Shown here: positions 17,369 to 26,200 of the stretch, in pieces
Position numbering within the stretch: the stretch's first letter is position 1
How the letters are laid out: the number at the start of each line of letters is the position of its first letter
Assembly (NCBI RefSeq): GCF_020873915.1
Contig: NZ_JAHWGP010000042.1
Location: forward strand, 1-58,115
Direction of reading: 5' to 3'
Length of the DNA: 58,115 nucleotides
Source: Streptomyces sp. DH5
Lineage (GTDB): Bacteria > Actinomycetota > Actinomycetes > Streptomycetales > Streptomycetaceae
Notes under the pieces: generated by a model
What the model saw: only the letters and a program-made list of their open reading frames with translations
Told to the model about the DNA's origin: nothing
Databases searched by the model: none
Made by a program: the position numbers and the translations under genes

Positions 17369-18838
17369 ATGATGAGAAACGACGATCTGGGACCCTTACT
17401 GCGCACCGCCCCGTGGATGCCCGAGGACGGTCGGCGGGCCGAGCGCTTCGAGTGCGTCGACCACGCGGACCTCGGCGCCACCGCCCGCCTGCTGATCGTG
17501 GCCGCCGTCGGCGGGCCGACGTCGGGACGGCGCTACTTCGTGCCGGTGCGGTCCGCACCCACGGGGCAAGGCACCGAAGAGGCGCACGGCAGCGTCGAGT
17601 TCGACTCCGCCGTGCTGGACGCGGTCTGCGCCGGACGCCGGCTGCCCACCGCCCGCGGCGGCCGGGTGCTCTTCCGCGGTGCGGGACTCACCACGCACTC
17701 GGTGCGCCGGCTGCCGTTCGAGCGGGGCTGGTCCTCCAACGTGCTGTCCTTGGTGGAGAACGCCGGGACGGCCTACGTCCACAAGACCTACCGGCGGCTG
17801 GACGAGACCGTCCGGGAGCCGGAACTCCTGCGGCTGATGAACGGGACCGGCCGCACCCCCGACTGGGCGGGCGACTACACCTACCTCGACCCCGCGGACG
17901 GCACCCACCGCCCGCTGGGCGTGTTCTACCGGTACGCCCCCGGAGACGGGATCGACCTGCCGCTGAGGCACAGCATGCGGTCCCTGTGGCCGAAGGTGAC
18001 CGGCGGACGGGCCCCCGGCTCACTCGACGACGTCGTGCGGGCACACCTGCGCCCGCTCGCGGACAACCTGCGCGACGCCGGGCGCTTCCTGGCCGGCTTC
18101 CACCGCGACCTGGCCGGCCGGCTCGGCCGGGGTCCCGTGCCGCCGTACCCGGCACGGGAGATGCTGGCCCGGGCCACCGCCCGCACGGACGCACTGGCCT
18201 CGGCGGACATCGACCTGCCCGAGGCCCCGCGCACCGCCGCCTTCACGGCCCTGCGGCAGGAGACCTCCGCACTGCGGAGCGCCTTCGACGCCGCCCCGGC
18301 GGGGTTCCCCTCGGGGCCGTGCCACGGCGACCTGCACCTGTCCCACCTGCTGTGCCGGCCCCGGGACGACGGCGGCTGGTCGATGAACGTGATCGACATG
18401 TCCACCCCCGCCCTGGGCCCCGGCGAAGCGGGATGGTCCGCGCAGTCCCCCCTGCAGGACCTCGTCGCCGTCCAGCGCGCGCTGGAGTACTTCACCGCCG
18501 ACGAGGCGGCCTTCGAGAGCGCGCGGCGCCTCGGCGTCGACTCCGACGAGACGATGCGGGGCGCGCTGGACGGCGCCGGCGACTGGCCGCCCGGGCCGCG
18601 CGCCGTGCTGCGCCTGGTCTTCCACGCCGCCGACGTCTGGCGGGCGCACGTGCTGCGGCTGCTCCTCGGAGGAACGGCGGACGACCCCCTGCGCCGGCTG
18701 CTGTACCTGGGCCGGCTGCTGCACGAACTCGCCTACAACATCGACCACGCCCGCCCCTACCACGCCGCGATCGACCTGCGCCACGCCCTCGTGCTCGGCG
18801 CCCGCACCCCGGCCCCGACTCTTCCAGCAAGGACGTGA
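17369..18838 (+). CDS. Phosphotransferase-fold kinase related to maltokinase, probable cyclitol 1-kinase
   Basis: 489 residues. The C-terminal half has the aminoglycoside-phosphotransferase/maltokinase catalytic loop HGDLHLSHLLC (from about residue 319) and the metal motif VIDMS, where maltokinases normally have IDFE. The N-terminal half resembles the Mak cap region (RGAGLTTHSVRRLPFERGWSSNVL). In the acarbose pathway a kinase (AcbU) phosphorylates C1 of the valienol 7-phosphate before nucleotidyl transfer; this gene sits directly beside the glycosyltransferase and GlgC-like genes and is the best candidate. Maltose 1-phosphorylation is the main alternative. The seven-base gap to the exporter suggests one operon. 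Confidence 0.65.
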   Translation: MMRNDDLGPLLRTAPWMPEDGRRAERFECVDHADLGATARLLIVAAVGGPTSGRRYFVPVRSAPTGQGTEEAHGSVEFDSAVLDAVCAGRRLPTARGGRVLFRGAGLTTHSVRRLPFERGWSSNVLSLVENAGTAYVHKTYRRLDETVREPELLRLMNGTGRTPDWAGDYTYLDPADGTHRPLGVFYRYAPGDGIDLPLRHSMRSLWPKVTGGRAPGSLDDVVRAHLRPLADNLRDAGRFLAGFHRDLAGRLGRGPVPPYPAREMLARATARTDALASADIDLPEAPRTAAFTALRQETSALRSAFDAAPAGFPSGPCHGDLHLSHLLCRPRDDGGWSMNVIDMSTPALGPGEAGWSAQSPLQDLVAVQRALEYFTADEAAFESARRLGVDSDETMRGALDGAGDWPPGPRAVLRLVFHAADVWRAHVLRLLLGGTADDPLRRLLYLGRLLHELAYNIDHARPYHAAIDLRHALVLGARTPAPTLPART

Positions 18839-18840
18839 AC

Positions 18841-20934
18841 GTGACCGAGCCCCCGATGCACATCATCGAGACCTACTTCGAATGCTGCGGCTTCGACCAC
18901 ACCTTCCTGCAGGGCGGCACCTCGGTGTACCTGTGGAACCTGTCACGGGAGTTCGCCGCCCGCGGGCACCGGGTCTCCCTCGTCACCCCCGCACACGGCA
19001 GACTCGACGACCTGCGCGGCAGGTACGAGGTGGAGGACCTCGGCTACTCGGACGAGTACGTGCTGCCGCTGGTCCTCGACCCGGAGGTGTGGCACGGCTT
19101 CCCCGCCGAGACCGGACTGCCCGTGCGCACCACCGCGCACCGCATCCGCCTCGACGGCGTGGACCTGTACTTCCTGTCCAACGAGCACCTCGACCGGCTC
19201 CCGGACACCTTCTACCCGCCGTACTCCGCCAAGGGCCGGGACCTGGTCTTCTTCAAGCCGCTGGTCTTCCAGGTGGACAGCGTGCGCTTCCTGCGTCACT
19301 GGTTCGGCGGGGAGCGGGCGATCGTCCACGCCCACGAGCCCTTCTACCACTACCTGCTGCCGGCCGCGCTGCGCGACGACCCGACGAAGCACGTCGTCAG
19401 CACGGTGCAGAGCAACATGCCGATCACCAAGAAGGTCTACGCGCCCGAGGTCCGGCGCCTGCTCGAGCTCCTGGGCACGCCGGACGGCCTGCCGCAGGAG
19501 CACCCGCCGGCCGGGCCGGACCTCGAAGCGGTGCGCCAGTACCAGCAACTGACCCATCTGCACTACGAGTACCCGCCGGACCACGTGACCGTCTACCGGT
19601 TGGTCCTGGAGAACGCCGACCTGATCGACTTCCTCTCGCCCGGCCAGCTCGACTTCTACGCCTCCTTCCGGGACACGCCCTTCGAGGCGCTCTTCGCGCA
19701 CCTGCCCCTGGCGCAGGCCGTGAAGGAGAACGCGCACAAGATGTTCGTCGGGGGCTGCGCCATATCCGACCAGTGGCTCGCCTGGGACCCGGGCGAGGTG
19801 GACCGGTCGGCGGTGCTCGAAGGGCTGGGACTGGATCCCGCGCTGCCGACGTTCTTCCACAACGCCCGCTACGCCCTGCACCACAAGGGCCAGCTGGAGC
19901 TGATGCGCGCCGTCGACCGGGTGCTGGGCGACGGCCTGGCCGCGAACTTCGTCGTGCGCTGCATCTCCGGCGCCCCGCTCGACGACCCCTATTTCCGCGA
20001 GGTCGCCGAGCGGCACCGGGGCCGGCTGCACCTGGAGTCGGAGCGGGTGGACGAGCGGCGGGTGTTCGAGTACGCGTCGGCCGTCGACTTCTGCCTGTTC
20101 CCCTCCAAGTTCGAGATGGACACCTTCCTCATCGCCCAGGGCGAGGCGATGGTGTGCGGGGCGGTGCCCATCGCGACGGCGCAGGAGGGCATGGCGCACT
20201 TCCGGCACGCCCGGCCCGAGCCGGAGACCACCGGCCTCGCCGTCAACCGTTCCTTCGCCGAGGACGACCCGCTGCTCACCGCCGCGCTCGCCGCGCGCAT
20301 CCGGGAGGCGGTGGCGCTGTGGTCCGACGACCCGGCCCGCTACCGCGAGCTGTCCCGGCGCGCGGCGGCGGTCGCCCGGCAGTTCACCTGGGAACACTGC
20401 GCGGACCTGCATCTCGCCGCGTTCGGCCGCCTGTGGCGGGGCGAGCCGGCCGAGCTGCCCGCCGAACGCGCCCTGCGGCACGGCTGGTTCGACCTGCTGA
20501 AGGACGAGGAGATCACCGAGGAGGCGGCCCTCGCCCACGGCGACCCGGCGGCGTACTCGCGCCGCGCCCCCGTCGACGCCCCGGTCGCCCGTCGGTTCTT
20601 CCACGCGGCCTGGGAGCGGGCCGACTTCAGTACATGCGAACGGATCGTGGACCGCCACCCGGCCGCGGTGACCGCCGAGGAGGTGCGCGCCCTGCGGGAG
20701 CGGTGCTCGGTCGGCGGCGACGGCGGGCTGGTGTACCGGCTGCCGCACGCCGAGCGGGTGGAGCTGGTGATCCCGGCCCCGCGCGGCACGGCGGTCCGGG
20801 CGCTGCCCGGGGTGCGGGAGCTGCGCCGCACCGCGCCCGGCGTGTTCGAGGGACCGCCGCCGCGGCCGGGGGCGCGGCTGCTGCTGACGCTGTCCTCCGG
20901 CCGGGTCACCTGGGACGAGGCCCGTCATGGCTGA
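18841..20934 (+). CDS. acbS: Starch-synthase-like glycosyltransferase, probable pseudo-glycosyltransferase
   Basis: 697 residues, GT5/GT4-like GT-B fold. The N-terminal glycine-loop block is [20 protein letters not shown]; the central NDP-binding half has [17 protein letters not shown] and [20 protein letters not shown], ending in [17 protein letters not shown] (to about residue 530). A further ~170-residue tail ends [15 protein letters not shown]. The nearby GlgC-like gene implies a nucleotide-activated cyclitol donor, so coupling valienol to the 4-amino sugar (AcbS role) is inferred. The paralogue at 22994 is an equally related candidate, so the two assignments could be swapped. GTG 18841 has AAGGAC upstream; ATG 18856 is possible. 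Its stop overlaps the next gene by 8 bp. Confidence 0.7.
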   Translation: MTEPPMHIIETYFECCGFDHTFLQGGTSVYLWNLSREFAARGHRVSLVTPAHGRLDDLRGRYEVEDLGYSDEYVLPLVLDPEVWHGFPAETGLPVRTTAHRIRLDGVDLYFLSNEHLDRLPDTFYPPYSAKGRDLVFFKPLVFQVDSVRFLRHWFGGERAIVHAHEPFYHYLLPAALRDDPTKHVVSTVQSNMPITKKVYAPEVRRLLELLGTPDGLPQEHPPAGPDLEAVRQYQQLTHLHYEYPPDHVTVYRLVLENADLIDFLSPGQLDFYASFRDTPFEALFAHLPLAQAVKENAHKMFVGGCAISDQWLAWDPGEVDRSAVLEGLGLDPALPTFFHNARYALHHKGQLELMRAVDRVLGDGLAANFVVRCISGAPLDDPYFREVAERHRGRLHLESERVDERRVFEYASAVDFCLFPSKFEMDTFLIAQGEAMVCGAVPIATAQEGMAHFRHARPEPETTGLAVNRSFAEDDPLLTAALAARIREAVALWSDDPARYRELSRRAAAVARQFTWEHCADLHLAAFGRLWRGEPAELPAERALRHGWFDLLKDEEITEEAALAHGDPAAYSRRAPVDAPVARRFFHAAWERADFSTCERIVDRHPAAVTAEEVRALRERCSVGGDGGLVYRLPHAERVELVIPAPRGTAVRALPGVRELRRTAPGVFEGPPPRPGARLLLTLSSGRVTWDEARHG

Positions 20935-22060
20935 GCGGGGAGGGGTGCGCGCGGTGCTGCTGGCGGGCGGCGAGGGACGGCGCATGGGGCCGCTGGGCGA
21001 GGGGCGCCTGAAGCCGCTCGTCCCGTACGGAGGCGCCTGCCGCCTGATCGACTTCAGCCTCGCCAACGCGCGCGACTCGGGACTGGGGGAAGTACTGCTG
21101 CTGTCCCAGTACGAGGAACGCCGGCTGATGGACGACCTGCACCGGGTGTGGAACCGCGACCCGGGCTTCCGAGTGCACTTCGGGCCGTACGACGACGCCT
21201 ACCGGGCCGCGGGCACCGGGCTCCCCCGCGAGCTGCCCGCACGTACCTGGCCGGCCGAGCGCGGTACCGCGGACGCCCTGATCCGCAAGGCCGGGCACGT
21301 CTTCGGCGGTGACCGCGAGCAGGTCCTGGTGCTGCACGCGGACCACGTCTACCGCTTCGACTACCGGCCGCTGATCGCGGAGCACCGGGCCTCCGGCGCC
21401 GCCCTGACCGTCGCCTACCAGCGGATCGAGCGGCGCTGGGTCCACCTGTTCGGGATGGTCCGCTTCGACCGGGCGGGCCGGCTCACCGAGTTCGTGGAGA
21501 AGCCGACCGAACCGACCAGCGACCTGGTGTTCGCCGCGTTCTGCGTCTTCGACGCCGCGGTGCTGCACCGCTACCTGGAGAAGCTGGACGGCACCGACTG
21601 GCAGCACGACATCAGCCGGGACGTCATCCCCGCGATGCTCGCGGGCGGCGAGGACATCCGCGGTCACGAGGTAGCCGACCACTGGGAGGACATCGGCACC
21701 GTCGAGCGCTACCACCGGGCACACCTGATGCTCGCGGCCGGCGGGCCGCGGGCCGGTCTCCCGGTCGAACGGATGCCCAGGACCGTCCGGCCCGGGGTGG
21801 ACCGCGGCTGGGTGGCCGACTCCCTGGGCGTGGTCGCCTCGTTGGTCCCGGCGGACCTCGTCAACGCCGGACGGGTGGAACACAGCGTGCTCTTCCCCGG
21901 AGTCACCGTCGGGACGGGTGCCCGGGTCCGGCGCAGCGTACTGCTGCCCGGTGCCACGGTCCGCCCCGGTCAGGACATCGACTCGGCGGTGGTCCTGGAG
22001 AACGGACAGGTGCAGCGGGTCGAGGACCCCGCGGCCGTCACGGAAGGAACCCGCACATGA
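20927..22060 (+). CDS. acbR: GlgC-like nucleotidyltransferase for an activated cyclitol
   Basis: 377 residues, close to ADP-glucose pyrophosphorylase: [58 protein letters not shown] and a C-terminal beta-helix ([17 protein letters not shown]). It lacks the usual GlgC lengths (~400) only slightly. Placed between the two glycosyltransferases and next to kinases, it probably makes NDP-1-epi-valienol 7-phosphate (AcbR role), not ADP-glucose. A second glycogen-type role cannot be excluded from sequence alone. Confidence 0.75.
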   Translation: MAERGGVRAVLLAGGEGRRMGPLGEGRLKPLVPYGGACRLIDFSLANARDSGLGEVLLLSQYEERRLMDDLHRVWNRDPGFRVHFGPYDDAYRAAGTGLPRELPARTWPAERGTADALIRKAGHVFGGDREQVLVLHADHVYRFDYRPLIAEHRASGAALTVAYQRIERRWVHLFGMVRFDRAGRLTEFVEKPTEPTSDLVFAAFCVFDAAVLHRYLEKLDGTDWQHDISRDVIPAMLAGGEDIRGHEVADHWEDIGTVERYHRAHLMLAAGGPRAGLPVERMPRTVRPGVDRGWVADSLGVVASLVPADLVNAGRVEHSVLFPGVTVGTGARVRRSVLLPGATVRPGQDIDSAVVLENGQVQRVEDPAAVTEGTRT

Positions 22061-22980
22061 GCCCGTCCCCTTACGACGTCCTGGTGGTCGGCGGAGCCGG
22101 CGTGGACACCGTCGTCCGCGTCGAGAAACTGGAGGTCCCCCCGGGCGACTCGCTGCACGTGCCTCCGGTGTACGACTACGTGGCGCACACCGGCAACGGC
22201 GTGGCGCTCGGCTGGCACGCCCTCGGCCTCGCCACGAAGTTCATCGACTTCCTCGGGGACGACCCCCAGGGTCACGCGGTGCTCGCCGCGTACGCCGAGC
22301 GCGGCCTCGACTTCAGCCACGTGGTGTCCCCGCACGGCACCCCGCGCGGCGTCAACCTGGTGGACGCGCAGGGCCGACGCTTCTCCTTCTACGACTCCCG
22401 GCACCCGGAGGACCTGCGGCTGCCCCGCGCCTTCCACCTGCCCCACCTGGAGCGGGCGCGCCACGTCCACCTCTCCATCGTCGGACACAACCGCGACCTG
22501 TACGCGGACATCCACCGGCTGGGGGTGACCAGCTCCACCGACCTGCACGACTGGGACGGCGTCAACCCCCACCACCGCACCTACGCCCTCGCCTCCGACT
22601 ACGTCTTCATGAGCGCCGCGGCCGTCCGTGACCGGATCGACGAGGTGCTGCACGGCATCGTCGACCGGGGCCGGGCCCGCTTCGTCGTGGCCACCGACGG
22701 CGCCGACGGCTGCCACGTGCTGGTCCGGGGCGAGGCGGAGGTCCGCCGTTTCCCGGCGGTGCGGCCGGAACGGCCGGTCGTCGACACCAACGGCGCGGGC
22801 GACGCCTTCGTCACCGCCTTCCTCCACGCCCACCTCGAGGGACGCCCGCTGGAGGAGTGCGTGCTGGCCGGATCGGTGTCCGGGGCCTTCGCCTGCGGTG
22901 CCGCCGGCACCCACACCGAGTTCATCGACCTGCCCGGCCTGCGCGCGGCCTGCGCCCGCGCGCAGGCCGCGGCGGAGTGA
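22057..22980 (+). CDS. acbK: PfkB-family carbohydrate kinase, AcbK-type
   Basis: 307 residues. The PfkB signature 2, [21 protein letters not shown], carries the catalytic Asp in the GAGD anion hole. The N-terminal part has [22 protein letters not shown] and [23 protein letters not shown] 22057 overlaps the previous stop (ATGA). In acarbose clusters a ribokinase-family protein (AcbK) phosphorylates the cyclitol 7-OH of the finished compound, which inactivates it in the cell and helps self-protection or recycling. That role is inferred here from context. Confidence 0.75.
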   Translation: MSPSPYDVLVVGGAGVDTVVRVEKLEVPPGDSLHVPPVYDYVAHTGNGVALGWHALGLATKFIDFLGDDPQGHAVLAAYAERGLDFSHVVSPHGTPRGVNLVDAQGRRFSFYDSRHPEDLRLPRAFHLPHLERARHVHLSIVGHNRDLYADIHRLGVTSSTDLHDWDGVNPHHRTYALASDYVFMSAAAVRDRIDEVLHGIVDRGRARFVVATDGADGCHVLVRGEAEVRRFPAVRPERPVVDTNGAGDAFVTAFLHAHLEGRPLEECVLAGSVSGAFACGAAGTHTEFIDLPGLRAACARAQAAAE

Positions 22981-22993
22981 AGGAGCCCCGCGC

Positions 22994-25900
22994 GTGCACA
23001 TCGTCACCTTCTCCTTCGAGTGCGGCGGCTTCGACAACCGGCTGATGCGCGGCGGGCTGTCCCCGCTCGTGTGGAACCTCTCCCGCGAATACGCCGCCCG
23101 CGGCCACCGCGTCTCGCTGGTCACACCCGCACATGGTCACCTTCAGGCCCTGCGGGAGCGGTTCGACGTCCGGGAGCTCGACTACCGCGACGAGCACACG
23201 GTGCCGCTGGTGCTCGACCCCAAGGTGTGGCCCGGCCGACCCGCCGAGACCGGTCTCGCCCTCGACACCCGCGCCCACCTGTTACGCCTGGACGGCGTGG
23301 ACGTCTACCTGCTGTCCGACGCCTTCCTGGACCTGCTGCCGGACCGGCTCTACCCGCCTCCGGCCCTCGAGGGCCGGGACCTGGCGTACCTCAAGCCGCT
23401 GGTCTTCCAGGTCGGCGGCCTGCGGTTCGTCCAGCGGTACCTGGGGGACGGTCCGGCTCTCGTGCACGGTTTCGAGCCCTACTACCACTACCTGCTGCCC
23501 GCGGTCCTCGCCGACGACGACCGGTACCGGACGGTGAGCACGGTCGCCGCGAACGCCCCCGTCACGCAGAAGGTGTACCGGCCGCAGGTGGAACGGCTGC
23601 TGGAGCTCTTCGGGGTCCGCGGACCGGACCTCGACGCCCTGGACGGGCCGCCGCCCGCCGAGGACTCCCCCCTGGCCACCATGGCCCGGGCGCTGGCCGG
23701 CACCCGTATGCACGTCGAGTACGGGCCGGACCACGTGGGTGTGTTCCCGCTGATCGCCGACCGCGCGGATCTGATCGACTTCGTGTCCCCCGGTCAGCGC
23801 GACCACTACGTCACCTGGCAGGACACGCCGTTCGAAGCCCTGTTCCGGTCGCTGCCCGTGGCGCGGCGGCTGCGGGAGCGGCCGGACCGGCTGCTGGCCG
23901 GCGGCTGCGGCATCGCGGACAGCTGGCTGGCCCGCGACCCGGAGGCGGTGGACCGGGCCGCGGTGCGCCGGTCGCTCGGCCTGACGGGCACCGGTCCGGT
24001 CTTCTACCACGCCGCCCGATACGCGGTGCATCACAAGGGCCAGCTGGAGCTGATGCGGGCCGTGGAGGAGGTGCTGGCCGGAGATCCGGAGGTGGGTTTC
24101 GTGATCCGCTGCTCGACCGGGGGCGGCGGTGACGCGCCGGCGGCGGTCGCGAACGCCGCGTTCCAGCGGCTCGCCGATCGCTTTCCAGGACAACTCCGCC
24201 TGGAGTGGCGGCTCGCCGACGAGGACACGTTGTTCGAGCAGGCGGCGAGCGCCGACTTCTGCGTGTATCCGTCCAAGTTCGAACTGGACGGTTTCCTCAT
24301 CGCCCAGGCCGAGGCGATGGCCTGCGGGGCGGTGCCGATCGCCACCGCCCAGCGGGTGACCTCCCACTTCGGGCACGGGCGGCCCCTCGACGACCCGGAC
24401 GCGACGGGGTTCTCCGTGCCCGGTTCCTTCCGCGACGACGACCCGGGTCTCGCCCGCGCCCTCACCGAGCGAATACGCGAGGCCGTGACGGTCTTCCGCA
24501 CGGCACCCGGCACCTACGCCCGGCTCTCGGACAACGCCCGGCGCCTGGGCCGCTCGTTCACCTGGGCCCGCAGCGCGGAGGTGCGCCTGGCGGCCTACGA
24601 GCTCCTGCTGCGCGGCGAGCGCGCGCAGCCGCCGGCCGGTGAACTGGTCGAGCGGGGCTGGCTGGAGGCGCTGCCGTCCGCCGCCCGCACCGAGCATCGG
24701 GAGCTGATCGCGCGGACGGCGACGGAACGCGGTGACGCCACCGCCCTCGCCCGCGTTCTCGGGTGCGGCGTCGACGAACTCGGAGCGGACGACTGGGAGC
24801 GGTTGTTCACTTCGGCCCACCGCCGGGGGGACTTCACCCGCTGTGCCGAACTGGCCCGGCGGGCGGGCCGGCCGGACCTGTGGGCCCGGCAGGCGGACCG
24901 TTTCCGGCTCACCGCCGTTCCGGACGGCACGTGGCGCGTGCGGTACGCGCACGCCGAGGCGGAACGGGTCGAGCTGGTGGTCGAGGCATCCGCGACGACG
25001 GGCACGGCCACCGGCCGGGCCCCGACGGCCGCCACCCCCACCGCACCCGCTGCCCAGGCTCCGGGCACGGCCCGCTCGGACGTGGCTGCCCTGGACACGG
25101 ATTCCGCGGACGTCCCCTCCACAGACGCAGCTGCCGCGGACACGACTGCCGCGGACGGTGAAGCGCGGGAAGCCGGCGCCCCGCGCCCCCCGCTGGAGTC
25201 GGTCACCGAGGTCCTCGCCTCCGACGAGCCGGCTCCCGCCTCCGGCGGTGCCGTGCTGCGGCCGCTCGCCGCCGGCGGCGACGGCGTGTTCACGGGGACA
25301 CTGGACGGACCGCCCGTCGGAGGTCACGCCGTCGCCATGGTGACCCTGCGCTCCGGCCGGGTGGTCTGGGACACCGTGCCGACCCGCGCACCCGCGTTCC
25401 GGCTGGTGGCGACCGATCTCGACGGTACGCTGCTGCGCAGCGACCTGACCGTGTCGGCGCGCACCCGCCGGGCGCTGGAACGGGTCGCCGCCTCCGGCGC
25501 CCACCACCTGGTGGTCACCGGACGCCCCGCGGTGGCCTGCAGGCAGCTCCTGAACGCCCTCGGCTACCGGGGGCTGGCCGTCTGCGGCCAGGGCGCGCAA
25601 CTGTACGACGCCGGGGCGGACCGCCTGCTGTCATCGGTGTCCCTGGACCGTGATCTCGCCCGCGGCGTCGTCGCGAAGGTCGAGGCCGAACTGGGCCGGG
25701 TCGAGCTCGGCGTCGTCACCTCGCCGCCGGAGAGCCGGTTCAAGGTGACCCCCGGCTTCGGGGAACGGGTCCGCCACGGCTGGGACGTGACCACCGACCC
25801 GGGCCTGCTGTGGGCGGCGCCCATCGACAAGCTGATCCTGCACCACCCTGGCGTCGACGAGGACCGGCTGGCCGCCGTCGCCCGGCGGCTGACGGACGGT

Positions 25901-26200
25901 GCGGTGACCGTCGTGCACTCGGTCAAGGGCATGGTGGAGGTCCTGCCCCCCGGCACCGACAAGGGCACCGGCGTGGCCCGGGCCGCCGAACTGCTGGGCT
26001 TCACCGGCGCCGACACCGTCGCCTTCGGCGACATGCCCAACGACATCCCGCTGCTGGCCTGGGCCGCCCACGGCGTGGCGGTCGCCAACGCCCACCACGA
26101 CCTGCGGGCCATGGCCGACGAGGTCGCCCCGGGCAACGACGAGGACGGGGTCGCCGCCGTTCTCGAACGCCTCTTCGCGCCGGAAGGGGGCCGTCCGTGA
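22994..26200 (+). CDS. acbI: Fusion: starch-synthase-like glycosyltransferase + HAD phosphatase
   Basis: 1,068 residues in three parts. (1) Residues ~1-660 form a GT-B glycosyltransferase paralogous to the gene at 18841 ([58 protein letters not shown]). (2) A linker of ~80 residues is rich in Ala, Thr and Asp (residues ~668-740); the shared tail motif TLRSGRVVWD follows. (3) A Cof-type HAD phosphatase runs from ~800: ATDLDGTLL (Asp808 nucleophile, Asp810), VVTGRP and FGDMPNDIPLL. The inferred role is transfer of the acarviose-type unit to maltose, then 7-dephosphorylation (AcbI plus AcbJ functions on one chain). GTG 22994 has AGGAG eight bases upstream. Overlaps malQ (GTGA). Confidence 0.75.
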   Translation: MHIVTFSFECGGFDNRLMRGGLSPLVWNLSREYAARGHRVSLVTPAHGHLQALRERFDVRELDYRDEHTVPLVLDPKVWPGRPAETGLALDTRAHLLRLDGVDVYLLSDAFLDLLPDRLYPPPALEGRDLAYLKPLVFQVGGLRFVQRYLGDGPALVHGFEPYYHYLLPAVLADDDRYRTVSTVAANAPVTQKVYRPQVERLLELFGVRGPDLDALDGPPPAEDSPLATMARALAGTRMHVEYGPDHVGVFPLIADRADLIDFVSPGQRDHYVTWQDTPFEALFRSLPVARRLRERPDRLLAGGCGIADSWLARDPEAVDRAAVRRSLGLTGTGPVFYHAARYAVHHKGQLELMRAVEEVLAGDPEVGFVIRCSTGGGGDAPAAVANAAFQRLADRFPGQLRLEWRLADEDTLFEQAASADFCVYPSKFELDGFLIAQAEAMACGAVPIATAQRVTSHFGHGRPLDDPDATGFSVPGSFRDDDPGLARALTERIREAVTVFRTAPGTYARLSDNARRLGRSFTWARSAEVRLAAYELLLRGERAQPPAGELVERGWLEALPSAARTEHRELIARTATERGDATALARVLGCGVDELGADDWERLFTSAHRRGDFTRCAELARRAGRPDLWARQADRFRLTAVPDGTWRVRYAHAEAERVELVVEASATTGTATGRAPTAATPTAPAAQAPGTARSDVAALDTDSADVPSTDAAAADTTAADGEAREAGAPRPPLESVTEVLASDEPAPASGGAVLRPLAAGGDGVFTGTLDGPPVGGHAVAMVTLRSGRVVWDTVPTRAPAFRLVATDLDGTLLRSDLTVSARTRRALERVAASGAHHLVVTGRPAVACRQLLNALGYRGLAVCGQGAQLYDAGADRLLSSVSLDRDLARGVVAKVEAELGRVELGVVTSPPESRFKVTPGFGERVRHGWDVTTDPGLLWAAPIDKLILHHPGVDEDRLAAVARRLTDGAVTVVHSVKGMVEVLPPGTDKGTGVARAAELLGFTGADTVAFGDMPNDIPLLAWAAHGVAVANAHHDLRAMADEVAPGNDEDGVAAVLERLFAPEGGRP

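Noticed and set aside
17413-18840. Large rightward frame joined to the glycosyltransferase upstream of 18841
   Set aside because: It is the shifted-frame shadow of the kinase gene: Arg/Pro-rich composition and no homology until [10 protein letters not shown] at 18841.
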